NCBI GenBank assembly: GCA_964621755.1
Contig: CAZUPI010000011.1
Span: forward strand, 1 to 64,000
Reading direction: 5' to 3'
From: UMGS1696 sp964621755
Lineage (GTDB): Bacteria > Bacillota > Clostridia > Oscillospirales > CAG-272
DNA: 64,000 nucleotides
Shown: in pieces, positions 32,485-42,290 of the stretch
Position numbering within the stretch: the stretch's first letter is position 1
Layout: every line of letters starts with the position of its first letter
The notes under the pieces: generated by a model
What the model was told of the DNA's origin: nothing
Seen by the model: the letters and a program-made list of their open reading frames with translations, nothing else
Databases searched by the model: none
Made by a program: the position numbers and the translations under genes

Positions 32485-33477
32485 TCACAACTCCACCACA
32501 GTATCTGCCGCGTTTACGACAACGGACATGGCAGCGGAGGCGGAGAATACGTCGTAATCGATGTCATCTTCGGTTTTATGAGAGAGCTGAGTCCACATGA
32601 TGCCGCGGGAATTGCGGTTATTCCAGCAGGAGTCCGCATTTTGACGGAGCCAGTCGCGGTATTCGGGTTTTCCTGTCAAATCGGCATAGCGACGGACGTA
32701 GCGTGCCAAAATTCCCTTAAAGCCCGGGAGGTCATTGCCGCTCTCCTCATTGTCCATCACACCGCCTCCGTACATGACATCTTTTACGTATTTGATAGCA
32801 CTGGCGGCATAGTCAAGGTATTTCGTCTCGCCTGACTTCCTGTAGTACATCATGCACGCTCCGATGAAGGTTCCCTGATTATAGGTCGACGACCAGCGGC
32901 TCACCGAACCGTCAAGATTGATACAGTCGTATACCTTTCCCGTATCCGGCTCGAACATCATCTTCACCGCCCAGTCGAGACATACGAACATTTTGTCGTA
33001 ATAGCTGTCGTCTCCCGTTGCTTTCGCTAAAAATGCAGCGGCTATTGCACCAGGGCAGTTCACGCACGTATTCTTGCACTGGTTCTCAACCCGCCAAAAC
33101 AGACCGCCGCCTAAATCGTCGCTTACCGCGCGGCTGTACGTCTTGTCGAAGTTGTGTACCGCCGTAGCAAGGTACTTCTGCTCTCCTGTATAGAGGTATG
33201 CACGTGCCAAAGCGATGGTCAGCCACATGATATCATCGTTAAATGGGTTCTCATGCCAGTCGGATGTGTAGTGGGCAATGACATAATCGTACATCTCGGA
33301 AAACTGTGCAAAACAGGACTTGTCCCCTGTCACTTCATATAAATCTTCGATAATCTCGAAAATTTCGGCATAGTCCCAAAAATCAGCCTTACGGTAATTG
33401 CCGCCATTGTAGTATACCGCTTTATGCGACTCCACAGCGGATACCGCGCGTTCGATGAAAAATGTTGTACTCATCAT
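32485..33477 (-). CDS. Glycoside hydrolase family 76-like (alpha-1,6-mannanase type)
   Basis: The 330-residue protein has the all-helical (alpha/alpha)6-barrel look of GH76: WDYAEIFEIIEDLYEVTGD, the paired acidic residues in NPFNDDIMWLTIALARAY (the likely catalytic Asp-Asp) and STYNQGTFIGACMMYYRKSG. GH76 enzymes cut alpha-1,6-mannan such as fungal wall mannan; gut bacteria often carry them. No signal peptide is present, so it would act on imported oligosaccharides. The ATG overlaps the upstream membrane protein's TGA (ATGA), meaning coupled translation. A cell-surface role through that membrane protein is possible but unsupported. Confidence 0.85.
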   Translation of the reverse strand: MMSTTFFIERAVSAVESHKAVYYNGGNYRKADFWDYAEIFEIIEDLYEVTGDKSCFAQFSEMYDYVIAHYTSDWHENPFNDDIMWLTIALARAYLYTGEQKYLATAVHNFDKTYSRAVSDDLGGGLFWRVENQCKNTCVNCPGAIAAAFLAKATGDDSYYDKMFVCLDWAVKMMFEPDTGKVYDCINLDGSVSRWSSTYNQGTFIGACMMYYRKSGETKYLDYAASAIKYVKDVMYGGGVMDNEESGNDLPGFKGILARYVRRYADLTGKPEYRDWLRQNADSCWNNRNSRGIMWTQLSHKTEDDIDYDVFSASAAMSVVVNAADTVVEL

Positions 33478-34838
33478 ATGATTTCGATTTCCTTATTGTA
33501 AAGCATAGTATTTATCGTAGCAACCGTGTGGACGGTGTATACCACCCACAGAATGGTCACGACGGAGTTTATAAGAATAATTAAGGAAAGGGATACAAGA
33601 ATGAAATGGTATGCCGCAGACAGAATATAGTTTATCACTGCAAGGACAGAGCAAAGCAGAATTTTTCCGCCAACGGTGTTATACGTCTCAATATCGTGAT
33701 TCTTCTTACTGTACATGGCGTCATTGTTCTGGACTCCGCAGACTTCAAGATGCTGCTTTATCGCTTTCATTAGAAAAACCATAAACAAAAGCATTGACAC
33801 CGCCGCGAGAGCATACTCGATGCATTCAAGAGTCCCCATCCTGTAGTATGCAACGTAGGCGTTATCAATAAAGTCTATCGCACTGACATCATATTCCGCA
33901 AAATAGTTAAACTGCGCCACCATATTGAAAAGAGCAAAAACACACCGCAGCAGCGCGATTGGAATCACAAGGCGCGTCTGTTTAACATAACGTCCCACAA
34001 TCACGGAAGCGGCAATGAGAAATCCCGAGGAAATCACGCCCACCAGAACGTTCACGTTGTCGACTGTCATTACAAAAGAGGTGATAACAGAGGCAGTAAA
34101 GAATGCCAAAGCCTGCTTCATGGTTCTCGCAATAAAGAATGTATCACGTGGGATGACGTCGTTCTCGTATTTATCCTTCAAAGAAGAAATGAACTTTTCG
34201 TCCTTTTCTATTGAGTGAAAGAATCGCGTTACACATCTGATATACAATACCCCAATTATGAGTCCTGCGACTAAAAACAGTATGTATATATATGGCTTAA
34301 ACGAATTTAAACTTCTCGAAAAGGCAGAAACTTCACCAAGATTATCATATAACTGAAGCTCAGTCAGTTCAGGGATAAAAGATGCACAAACTCTGAATAT
34401 ATAGAAAAATAAAATATAATCGCGTACATAGGTCACCATTTCGCTACTATTAGCGCCTTTTTTGTGCTTTGCCGATTTTTTCGCGTACATGGCGGTGCCG
34501 TTATACCAAAGTCCCGCAAAGGACAATCCTTCAAACAGATAGTTGACCGCCGGGATGAACAAAATCAGTTCCACAACGCCAAAAACCAACGCGAGAAGCG
34601 TTTTGGTAGACCCATCCGCATAGGGGATAATCAGGATAGACAACAGCTTCGCAATTTCAACAAAAGCGAGTTTCCAGAACAAGTCCCTTGCCTGCGCAAT
34701 TTTGCTGATAAAGAACGACATTTTCGTCAGTCCGCCGACTATAAGTAAGAAACCGATCGCGTCGGGAAGAATATCCACTACATGGATAACGGGGTTAAAC
34801 AGCAGAACAAACCCTGCAATCAAACATCCAAAGCCCAT
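33474..34838 (-). CDS. Multi-spanning membrane protein of unknown function
   Basis: The 454-residue protein has about ten hydrophobic segments, with short charged loops (AKKSAKHKKGANSS around 125; SLKDKYENDVIPRDTF around 235). It begins MGFGCLIAGFVLLF. I know no family with this pattern. The 239-residue protein encoded next upstream starts MGFGILLFGYFVMF and has a similar first half, so the two look like diverged relatives. The end overlaps the GH76-like gene. Confidence 0.8.
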   Translation of the reverse strand: MGFGCLIAGFVLLFNPVIHVVDILPDAIGFLLIVGGLTKMSFFISKIAQARDLFWKLAFVEIAKLLSILIIPYADGSTKTLLALVFGVVELILFIPAVNYLFEGLSFAGLWYNGTAMYAKKSAKHKKGANSSEMVTYVRDYILFFYIFRVCASFIPELTELQLYDNLGEVSAFSRSLNSFKPYIYILFLVAGLIIGVLYIRCVTRFFHSIEKDEKFISSLKDKYENDVIPRDTFFIARTMKQALAFFTASVITSFVMTVDNVNVLVGVISSGFLIAASVIVGRYVKQTRLVIPIALLRCVFALFNMVAQFNYFAEYDVSAIDFIDNAYVAYYRMGTLECIEYALAAVSMLLFMVFLMKAIKQHLEVCGVQNNDAMYSKKNHDIETYNTVGGKILLCSVLAVINYILSAAYHFILVSLSLIILINSVVTILWVVYTVHTVATINTMLYNKEIEII

Positions 34839-34871
34839 AATATCACTCCTGTATGTTAACGTGAGTTCGAC

Positions 34872-34905
34872 GGGGAGGGTCTTTTTGAAAAAAGTTCCCC
34901 CAGAG
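34872..34905 (-). terminator. Hairpin of the dispersed AACTTTTTT/AAAAAAGTT class
   Basis: GGGGAGGGTCTTTTT (34874-34888) pairs imperfectly with AAAAAAGTTCCCCC (34890-34904), between the two membrane protein genes. Confidence 0.55.
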
Positions 34906-34913
34906 AATCCATT

Positions 34914-35633
34914 TTACTTTTTCTTCTTATGCTTTTTCTTCTTGGATTTTTCAGCGGCAAGGCGGTCCGCTTCCTCCATTGCGAGCTTCACGGATTCACG
35001 GCGATACCGGTCGCGCTCATCGTCGATGCTGTCGAGCTTGTCATTTATTTTGTTAATAATTTCAAACCGTGACCGTTTTTTCTCGTTTTCATCCTCGTCT
35101 GCCGGACAGAGTGTACCAAAACAACGATAGAACAGCACAAGATTGAGAAAGATGCACACAATGCTGTACAGGTATACCATAGTACTGGCGTACTGCGTCA
35201 TCTCAGCGAGCATAGGACTCAATGCAAGCACCGCCATATAAATTAAGTAATATATCATCGTAAGCGTTAAATTTCGCTCGCTTATATGGACCAGTTTTTG
35301 GGCGTCCGCCCCCTTTGCGATTCCGCGGATTCCGAGAAACATAGGGATGTGCATTGCGCACGCCGCAACCGTTTTCGCGACGCTTACCGCCATCGCAATG
35401 GATCCGGTTGTATCATATATTCCAAACATAAGGGACGCTGCATTCACCGCGCACAACAGGAGAAATGCAAGACAACCCCACATCGCTCCCACAAAATACC
35501 GGTTATAGGCCGATATTTTTGAAAAAGCGTATATCACAACCACCGCCCCGATAATGTCTGCGAAAAAATATACCTGTGACAGCGAAAACGCGAACATCAC
35601 AAAGTAGCCAAACAATAATATTCCAAATCCCAT
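34914..35633 (-). CDS. Membrane protein with polybasic C-terminal tail, related to its neighbour
   Basis: The 239-residue protein has five to six transmembrane segments in residues 1-170, then a charged coiled-coil-like stretch (FEIINKINDKLDSIDDERDR) and the tail KSKKKKHKKKK. The tail could bind membrane phospholipid or nucleic acid. It starts MGFGILLFG, like the next gene's MGFGCLIAG. Function is unknown. It lies downstream of secA on the same strand, with a hairpin between. Confidence 0.75.
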   Translation of the reverse strand: MGFGILLFGYFVMFAFSLSQVYFFADIIGAVVVIYAFSKISAYNRYFVGAMWGCLAFLLLCAVNAASLMFGIYDTTGSIAMAVSVAKTVAACAMHIPMFLGIRGIAKGADAQKLVHISERNLTLTMIYYLIYMAVLALSPMLAEMTQYASTMVYLYSIVCIFLNLVLFYRCFGTLCPADEDENEKKRSRFEIINKINDKLDSIDDERDRYRRESVKLAMEEADRLAAEKSKKKKHKKKK

Positions 35634-35743
35634 ACGCCAAAGATCACATCAGCGGAGGCAGAAAAACTCTTTAAGGAAAGGTCTTCCCCGCCTCCTCAAA
35701 AACCTTTTTTAATTAAATATAGCTCAAAAGTTTTTTCTGGGGT

Positions 35744-35776
35744 TTGGGGATGCCTTTTTTCAATAAGCATCCCCAA
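35744..35776 (-). terminator. secA terminator
   Basis: TTGGGGATGC (35744-35753) and GCATCCCCAA (35767-35776) form a perfect 10-base stem ten bases past the secA stop. Confidence 0.7.
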
Positions 35777-35785
35777 GCGTCCCTT

Positions 35786-38551
35786 TTACTCTCCGATTAC
35801 GTTCCCCTTACCGGGTGCACCACAGCAGTTCTTGTACTTTTTGCCGCTGCCGCACGGGCACGGGTCGTTTCTGCCTACCTTTTCGCCCTTGTTTACCGTT
35901 GGACGCTTGACCTCCTGCTTCTGCTCGCCGCCGGCAAAGCCTTCCGATACCGGTTTTGCAACCTCAACACGCTTCATTTCTGCCTTCGGCTTCGGCATGA
36001 CGGATAACAGCATTCTTACCGTGTCGTCGCGGATGCTGGTTATCATGTCGTCGAACAGGTCGGCGCCCTCCAATCTGTATTCTGATATCGGATTGCGCTG
36101 CGCATACGCCTGAAGTCCTATCATCTCCATCAGCGAGTCCATTGCCTCGAGGTGATCTATCCACTTCTTGTCGACGTTCTGCAGCAAAATGATTCGCTCA
36201 AGTTCACGCATCTGCTCTTCCCCGAATAACTCAGTTTCCTTCTTCGAATAAAGGGTCATTGCGCGGTCGTTGAGAATTTTACGGATTTCTTCCCGCTGCT
36301 CTGTCGCGTCTCCCGTAAGGTTCTTAAAATCGTCCGGCTCGCACAAGAGTCCTGTATACTTCGCACGCAGTCCATCAATGTCCCATGCGTCTACAGTATC
36401 CTCGTGCAGATGTGTATCGACCGCGTCGTCAAGCGTTCCTTTTATCATCGATATAATCTTTTCGCGCAGGTTGGAATTGTCCAGTACCTCGGAACGCTGA
36501 TTATAAATAACGGTACGCTGCTGATTCATTACGTCGTCATAAGCAAGGACGTTCTTACGTCTGTTGAAGTTCTGTCCCTCAAGCTTCTTCTGTGCAGATT
36601 CAATAGAGCCCGACAAAACCTTTGCATCGATGGGCATATCCTCTTCCAGTCCGAGACGCTCGACCATGCCGGCGATTTTCTCCGAACCGAACAGTCTCAT
36701 GAGGTCATCCTCAAACGACAGGAAGAATTTCGATTCACCCGGGTCACCCTGACGTCCTGAACGGCCGCGGAGCTGGTTGTCGATACGGCGCGACTCGTGA
36801 CGTTCTGTACCGATAACATAAAGGCCGCCCGCTTCCCGGACCTTATCCGCCTCGGGTTTGATGACCTCTTGATATTTCTTATAAAGCTCACGATAATGGT
36901 CACGTGCGGCAAAAATTTCCTCGCTCACGTTTTGCGATGAACCGGTTGCGGAGGCGATGACCGTTTCTTCATATCCTTCCTTGCGCATTTCTGCCTTGGC
37001 AAGGTATTCGGCGTTACCGCCAAGCATGATGTCCGTACCACGGCCCGCCATATTGGTAGAGATTGTGACTGCGCCAAACTTACCGGCCTGTGCGACAATA
37101 TCTGCTTCCTGCTCGTAATACCTCGCGTTCAAAACGGTATGCGGAATTCCGGCAAACTTGAGCTTTTTCGAGAGTGCTTCGGATTTTTCGATAGAAACCG
37201 TACCGACGAGCACCGGCTGCCCCTTCGCGTGGCATTCCTGAATCTGCTTAATGATGGCGTTGTCTTTGCCATTTTTGGTGCGGTACACAGCGTCCGGATG
37301 GTCGACGCGAATCATAGGCTTGTTTGTGGGAACCTCTACTACGTCAAGGCTGTAGATTTCGCGGAATTCGTTTTCTTCAGAGAGCGCCGTGCCGGTCATG
37401 CCGGAGAGCTTATCGTACATTCTGAAGTAGTTCTGGAAGGTAATCGTCGCGATAGTGCGGTTTTCGCGCTGGATTTTGACGTGTTCCTTCGCCTCAATTG
37501 CCTGATGCAGACCATCGGAGAATCTTCTGCCGGGCATAAGACGTCCTGTAAAGGCGTCTACAATGATGACCTCGTTGTCTTTTACCACATAGTCAGTATC
37601 AAGGTGCATCGTACCGTGTGCCTTGATAGCCTGATAGATGTGGTGGGTAATGTCAGCGTTTTCGGGGTCAGAGAAATTCTGGATGCCAAAATATTTTTCC
37701 GCCTTCTCGATACCGGATTTGGTGAGAGTTGCGCTCTTTGCCTTTTCATCGACGATATAGTCAGCGTTGATATCGTCATGGTCCTCTTTGGCGTCGAGTT
37801 CTTTGATAACGTATTTGGTCAGCGTGCGGGTAAAGCGGTCTGCCATATCGTAAAGCATATCCACTTCCTCGCCCTGACCTGAGATAATCAGCGGGGTTCT
37901 GGCTTCATCGATGAGAATAGAGTCGACCTCGTCGACGATAGCAAAATTATGGCCGCGCTGGACACGCTGTTCCTTATAAAGGACCCTGTTGTCACGGAGG
38001 TAATCAAAGCCAAACTCATTGTTGGTGCCGTATGTGATATCGCAGCCATACGCCTGCTGCTTTTCAAGGCCGTTTTGACCATGCACGACCAATCCCGTGG
38101 TCAGTCCGAGGTATTCGTGAATACGTCCCATTTCCTCACAGCCAAGCCGTGCGAGGTAGTCGTTAACCGTTACAACATGTACGCCTTTTCCTTCGATGGC
38201 GTTAAGGTAAGATGGGAGAGCCGCCACCATGGTCTTACCTTCACCGGTCTTCATTTCGGCGATTCTGCCCTGATGGAGCAGGATACCGCAAAGAATCTGC
38301 ACGTCGAACGGACGCTTGCCAAGAATGCGATCCGCCGCCTCTCTGACGCATGCGTACGCATCGGGAAGAACGTCGTCGAGGGTCTCAAGAGATGCGAGTC
38401 TTTTTCTAAAAACGTCAGTCTGCTCACGCATTTCCGCGTCAGACATGGCCTTATACTTATCAGCGAGCGCGTTCACTTTTTTCAGCTGCGGCATAATTTT
38501 TTTGATTTGACGGTCGCTGTACGTCCCGAAAACTTTAGTAACTAAACCCAT
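35786..38551 (-). CDS. secA: Preprotein translocase ATPase SecA
   Basis: The 921-residue motor drives proteins through SecYEG. Walker A lies in AEMKTGEGKTMVAALPSYL (about residue 100), Walker B in VDEVDSILIDEARTPLIISG, and the second helicase domain carries TNMAGRGTDIMLGG and RGRSGRQGDPGESKFFLS. The helical scaffold and a C-terminal SEC-C zinc motif NDPCPCGSGKKYKNCCG complete it. The ATG has no ribosome binding site at normal distance: AAAGGTG is 34 bases upstream and a small CGGT/ACCG hairpin lies between, which could bring the site nearer. Confidence 0.97.
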   Translation of the reverse strand: MGLVTKVFGTYSDRQIKKIMPQLKKVNALADKYKAMSDAEMREQTDVFRKRLASLETLDDVLPDAYACVREAADRILGKRPFDVQILCGILLHQGRIAEMKTGEGKTMVAALPSYLNAIEGKGVHVVTVNDYLARLGCEEMGRIHEYLGLTTGLVVHGQNGLEKQQAYGCDITYGTNNEFGFDYLRDNRVLYKEQRVQRGHNFAIVDEVDSILIDEARTPLIISGQGEEVDMLYDMADRFTRTLTKYVIKELDAKEDHDDINADYIVDEKAKSATLTKSGIEKAEKYFGIQNFSDPENADITHHIYQAIKAHGTMHLDTDYVVKDNEVIIVDAFTGRLMPGRRFSDGLHQAIEAKEHVKIQRENRTIATITFQNYFRMYDKLSGMTGTALSEENEFREIYSLDVVEVPTNKPMIRVDHPDAVYRTKNGKDNAIIKQIQECHAKGQPVLVGTVSIEKSEALSKKLKFAGIPHTVLNARYYEQEADIVAQAGKFGAVTISTNMAGRGTDIMLGGNAEYLAKAEMRKEGYEETVIASATGSSQNVSEEIFAARDHYRELYKKYQEVIKPEADKVREAGGLYVIGTERHESRRIDNQLRGRSGRQGDPGESKFFLSFEDDLMRLFGSEKIAGMVERLGLEEDMPIDAKVLSGSIESAQKKLEGQNFNRRKNVLAYDDVMNQQRTVIYNQRSEVLDNSNLREKIISMIKGTLDDAVDTHLHEDTVDAWDIDGLRAKYTGLLCEPDDFKNLTGDATEQREEIRKILNDRAMTLYSKKETELFGEEQMRELERIILLQNVDKKWIDHLEAMDSLMEMIGLQAYAQRNPISEYRLEGADLFDDMITSIRDDTVRMLLSVMPKPKAEMKRVEVAKPVSEGFAGGEQKQEVKRPTVNKGEKVGRNDPCPCGSGKKYKNCCGAPGKGNVIGE

Positions 38552-38723
38552 TGTATTTTAAATCGGTTTTTTGACCGAAGCACCTTTCAAAAATTTGATG
38601 ATTTAAACCATTGTATTATTATATCAGATTGAAGTTATATTTTCATTATAACAAATGTAAATTTATTAATAAGAGTACCGAAACGTCGCTCGAAATCTTC
38701 TCTTGTTGATGCGGGCATTTCTC

Positions 38724-40265
38724 TTACAGTAGAGGCGCGAGGAGTTCAAGAATGCCGCGGAATAAGGTGCGGACCAAACTGCATTTTTCACCAACGACCG
38801 GCGTAGAGCGCCGAAAGGTCAGCTCAAAGTCCTCTTTGATGGCAGCGATGCAGTCGGCATTATACATCCACACGCCGCATTCAAAATGCAAATACAGGCT
38901 GCGGTAATCGAGGTTCACACTTCCCACTGTGGCGTATTTATCGTCGCAGAGAAAAGTTTTGGCGTGCAGGAATCCGGGGGAAAATTCATAAATTTTCACC
39001 CCGTTTTCAATGAGGTTCGGGTAGAAAGATTTTGTAGTCTCGTTGACCATTTTTTTATCCGGTACGCCCGGCGTGATAATCCGCACATCCACGCCGCTCT
39101 TCGCCGCACGACACAGCGCCTGCTCCATCTGCTCGTCGATGATGAGGTATGGGGTTGTAATCCAGATATAGTCATGCGCCATCGCAAGGATACCGAGGTA
39201 CACATTCTCGCCAACCGGTTCGTAGTCGAGGGGGTTATCCGCGTACGGCTGGACAAATCCTCCGCCCGAATATTTACGATATTCTTCCGGTGAGGGCTTG
39301 AATGCGGCATAGTTATCAGAGTCTCCGCGTGGGGTTTTACAAAGATAGTCCCACATTGTAAGAAACATTATCGTAAAACTCCAAGCCGCACCTCCCTTGA
39401 GCATGACCGCATTATCCTTCCAGTAACCGAAGCGCACGATGGTATTGATGTACTCGTCGGCAAGATTGACTCCTCCCGTGAACGCGCATACACCGTCGAC
39501 AACACAGATTTTACGGTGGTCACGATTGTTCAGGCGCGCAGATAGGATAGGGACGAACTTATGAAAAACACGGCACTTGATTCCCTCAGACTCCAGCTCC
39601 GCCGCAAATTTTTTATCGAGCGTCATGATACAGCCCATATCATCGTAAATCACACGCACATCTACGCCCTGTGCGACCTTGCGGAGGAGGATATCGTGGA
39701 TTTTATCCCACATTTCTCCCTTTCCAATGATGAAATATTCGATAAAAATGTACTTTTCCGCTGCTTCCAATTCACGGAGCATAGGCTCGAACATCTCTTC
39801 CCCGGACGCAAAATATGTGGTTTCGGTGTCACAGTACGGCGGACACGAAGAAGTATTTGTGATGTATTCCGCCTGTTTTGCAGCACTGGGGTCCTCAGCT
39901 GCGAGTTTGGCGGCAATCTCCTCATTCTGGTCAGCAGCAGATTTGGTGATGGCGGTGATAGAACTCATCTTTTCGCGCATTCTTTCTGACAATCGGTTTC
40001 CGCAGAAAATCACGTAAACCGCCACACCAAACGCAGGAAACAGAAGCACCACAACAATCCACGCGAGCTTGTACGCCATATTTTGATTCGTATTTATGAT
40101 ACGGAGAACAAAAACCACAGCAAGGATGGTAAATACGGTATAATAGAGGACGAAGTACTTTGAGAACTGAACAATTGCAGAAAAAATAATAAAAAACTGC
40201 AATGCGATAAAGAACCCAACAATAACTACACGGTTAAAAGCAAGCTTTTTGAGTTTGCGTCGCAT
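38724..40265 (-). CDS. cls: Cardiolipin synthase (phospholipase D superfamily)
   Basis: The 513-residue membrane enzyme joins two phosphatidylglycerols to make cardiolipin. Two or three N-terminal membrane segments (about 10-80) precede two PLD domains with the HKD motifs HRKICVVDG (about residue 249) and HAKTFLCDD (about 432), each in the usual context (RLNNRDHRKICVVDGVCAF; GSVNLDYRSLYLHFE downstream of the second). Length and order match bacterial ClsA. It is a single gene diverging from the SGNH hydrolase. Confidence 0.93.
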   Translation of the reverse strand: MRRKLKKLAFNRVVIVGFFIALQFFIIFSAIVQFSKYFVLYYTVFTILAVVFVLRIINTNQNMAYKLAWIVVVLLFPAFGVAVYVIFCGNRLSERMREKMSSITAITKSAADQNEEIAAKLAAEDPSAAKQAEYITNTSSCPPYCDTETTYFASGEEMFEPMLRELEAAEKYIFIEYFIIGKGEMWDKIHDILLRKVAQGVDVRVIYDDMGCIMTLDKKFAAELESEGIKCRVFHKFVPILSARLNNRDHRKICVVDGVCAFTGGVNLADEYINTIVRFGYWKDNAVMLKGGAAWSFTIMFLTMWDYLCKTPRGDSDNYAAFKPSPEEYRKYSGGGFVQPYADNPLDYEPVGENVYLGILAMAHDYIWITTPYLIIDEQMEQALCRAAKSGVDVRIITPGVPDKKMVNETTKSFYPNLIENGVKIYEFSPGFLHAKTFLCDDKYATVGSVNLDYRSLYLHFECGVWMYNADCIAAIKEDFELTFRRSTPVVGEKCSLVRTLFRGILELLAPLL

Positions 40266-40381
40266 AAAATCTCCATAATAATAAGTTTATATGTTTATAT
40301 GTCATTTTACCCCGTCTGAGAAAATAAGTCAATAGTTATCCAGTAAACTTTATCTAATTATGTCCAAATGGCAAATATTTA

Positions 40382-40410
40382 TTGCATAAATTCAAATGTT
40401 ATGCTATAAT
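40382..40410 (+). promoter_or_regulatory. Promoter of the SGNH hydrolase
   Basis: TTGCAT (40382-40387), 17 bases, TATAAT (40405-40410) with TGC just ahead as an extended -10. Confidence 0.75.
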
Positions 40411-40444
40411 ACGCATATCCAAAACAAAATTTAGGAGGAACATT

Positions 40445-41065
40445 ATGAAGATTTTATTTCAGGGAGACAGCATCACAGATGCGGGAAGAGACCGTTCTGA
40501 CATTCACAATCTGGGCGGGGGATATCCGAAATACACAGCGGAACTGATAAAGAACCGTCACCCGGGAACAGATTTTGAATTTATCAACCTGGGAATCAGC
40601 GGAAACCGTGCGGAAAATCTGCGTGACAGATGGCAGGAAGACTGCATTGCCATCCAGCCGGATGTAGTATCGATTCTCATCGGTGTAAACGACACATGGC
40701 ACCGTGCAGGAGAACGGAACTGGATGCCGCATGAATACTTTGAGGAATGCTACCGCTACATTCTCACCGAAATCAGGGAAAAAACAAGTGCGAAAATCAT
40801 CATGTTGGAGCAGTTCCTGCTTCCGGTAGCTGACAAGGAATTCTTCCACGTCGACCTTGACCCGAAAATTCAGGTAACACGCAAACTCGCACGTGAATTT
40901 GCAGACGCATTCATCCCTCTCGACGGAATTTTCGCATCCCACTGTATCGGCGAAGCTCCAACCGCATGGGCAGCCGACGGTGTTCATCCCACCGAAGCCG
41001 GCGCAAGGCTCATCGCCGGATATTATGCCGATGCATTCGACAAGATTTTTGCTGCGGTGAAATAA
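40445..41065 (+). CDS. SGNH/GDSL-type esterase
   Basis: The 206-residue cytosolic hydrolase starts at ATG 40445 after AGGAGG; upstream frame extension would overlap the promoter. Block I GDSITDAGRDR holds the catalytic Ser, block II gives Gly in NLGISGNRAENL, block III Asn in IGVNDTWH and block V Asp and His in DGVHPTEAG. These are the four SGNH blocks. It likely removes acyl or acetyl groups from a sugar or lipid; rhamnogalacturonan acetylesterase-like roles fit this subgroup. Substrate unknown. Confidence 0.88.
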   Translation: MKILFQGDSITDAGRDRSDIHNLGGGYPKYTAELIKNRHPGTDFEFINLGISGNRAENLRDRWQEDCIAIQPDVVSILIGVNDTWHRAGERNWMPHEYFEECYRYILTEIREKTSAKIIMLEQFLLPVADKEFFHVDLDPKIQVTRKLAREFADAFIPLDGIFASHCIGEAPTAWAADGVHPTEAGARLIAGYYADAFDKIFAAVK

Positions 41066-41083
41066 TATTTATAGGGCAGAATT

Positions 41084-41143
41084 TTAGGGGGTACTTTTGA
41101 AAAAGTATCCCCTCCCCCTCAAAACTTTCCAATCTGTGATATG
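41084..41143 (+). terminator. Hairpin and dispersed repeat after the SGNH hydrolase
   Basis: AGGGGGTACTTTT (41086-41098) pairs with AAAAGTATCCCCT (41100-41113 region). It is followed by CCCCTCAAAACTTTCCAATC (from 41112), nearly identical to 20500-20525. Confidence 0.65.
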
Positions 41144-41189
41144 GGATTTCGTATGTGCAAATATTAATGAGATATCTAAGTTCATCCTC

Positions 41190-41233
41190 AAGAAAAAAAG
41201 GATGAGGTATTCCCTTTTATCGGAACACCTCAC
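41190..41233 (-). terminator. cysK terminator
   Basis: On the minus strand GAGGTGTTCC (41231-41222) pairs with GGAATACCTC (41213-41204) and is followed by ATCCTTTTTTTC. Confidence 0.8.
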
Positions 41234-41258
41234 CCACATTGCTTTGTTGGTGATGTTA

Positions 41259-42188
41259 TTATACAGAAAACATTGGAGTAGACAGATAACGTTCGCCGGT
41301 GTCAGGAAGGAGAGCAACAATAATCTTGCCTTTGTTTTCGGGGCGCTTTGCGAGTTCTGTAGCAGCAAATACAGCTGCTCCGGAAGAAATACCGACCAGC
41401 AGACCTTCTTTTCTTGCCAGAGTACGACCTGTTTCAAAAGCATCCTCGTTCTCTACGGCGATAATTTCATCATATATTTCGGTGTTCAGTGTGTCCGGAA
41501 CAAAACCTGCACCGATACCTTGAATCTTGTGAGGACCGGAAACACCCTTAGAAAGTACTGGAGAACCTGCAGGTTCAACGGCAACAATCTTCACGTTCGG
41601 ATTCTGGCTCTTGAGGTATTCACCAACGCCAGAAACTGTGCCACCTGTGCCTACGCCGGCAACAAAGATGTCCACTTTGCCATCGGTATCGTTCCAAATT
41701 TCCGGACCCGTCGTATTTCTATGTGCAGTCGGGTTAGCGGTATTGGTGAACTGGCTAGGGATAAAACTATTCGGGGTTTCAGCAGCGAGCTCCTGCGCTT
41801 TAGCAATCGCGCCCTTCATACCTTTCGTGCCTTCTGTAAGTACAAGCTCTGCACCGTAAGCCTTCAGCAAATTGCGGCGTTCAATACTCATCGTCTCCGG
41901 CATCGTGAGAATGATTCTATATCCTCTTGAAGCAGCTACAGCTGCAAGTCCGATACCAGTGTTGCCGCTTGTGGGTTCAATGATAACGGAATCGGGTTTC
42001 AGAACGCCCTTAGCCTCTGCGTCGTCAATCATCGCCTTGGCAATTCTGTCTTTTACGCTTCCGGCCGGATTGAAATATTCAAGCTTGCCGTAAATCGTTG
42101 CTCCAAGTTTCTTCTGCTCAATATAATTGGTGAGCTTCAGCAATGGTGTGCCGCCGATTAAGTCTGTAATTCTGTCATAGGTTTTCAT
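41259..42188 (-). CDS. cysK: Cysteine synthase (O-acetylserine sulfhydrylase)
   Basis: The 309-residue PLP enzyme makes cysteine from O-acetylserine and sulfide. It has the PLP Lys in NPAGSVKDRI (Lys46), the substrate loop TSGNTGIG, the PLP-phosphate loop VGTGGTVSGVGEYL and the C-terminal LPDTGERYLST. Its own promoter (42291-42319) has an operator-like palindrome at the start point (42270-42286). It faces away from the O-acetylhomoserine sulfhydrylase gene across a shared regulatory region. Confidence 0.96.
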   Translation of the reverse strand: MKTYDRITDLIGGTPLLKLTNYIEQKKLGATIYGKLEYFNPAGSVKDRIAKAMIDDAEAKGVLKPDSVIIEPTSGNTGIGLAAVAASRGYRIILTMPETMSIERRNLLKAYGAELVLTEGTKGMKGAIAKAQELAAETPNSFIPSQFTNTANPTAHRNTTGPEIWNDTDGKVDIFVAGVGTGGTVSGVGEYLKSQNPNVKIVAVEPAGSPVLSKGVSGPHKIQGIGAGFVPDTLNTEIYDEIIAVENEDAFETGRTLARKEGLLVGISSGAAVFAATELAKRPENKGKIIVALLPDTGERYLSTPMFSV

Positions 42189-42269
42189 TTGTCGTTTGCT
42201 CCTTTTTATAGAAATTATAGAAATGTTTATACTGGCAAAACTGCCGCATTTTTGATATATCCTATTAAA

Positions 42270-42286
42270 CCTATCGGTTTGATGGG
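42270..42286 (-). promoter_or_regulatory. Palindromic operator at the cysK transcription start, possibly for an Rrf2/CymR-type repressor
   Basis: CCTATC (42270-42275), five bases, GATGGG (42281-42286) is a six-base inverted repeat with one mismatch. It lies 5-21 bases past the cysK -10 box, where a bound protein would block transcription. Its shape resembles sites of Rrf2-family sulfur regulators, but the regulator is not in the window. Confidence 0.5.
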
Positions 42287-42290
42287 AATC

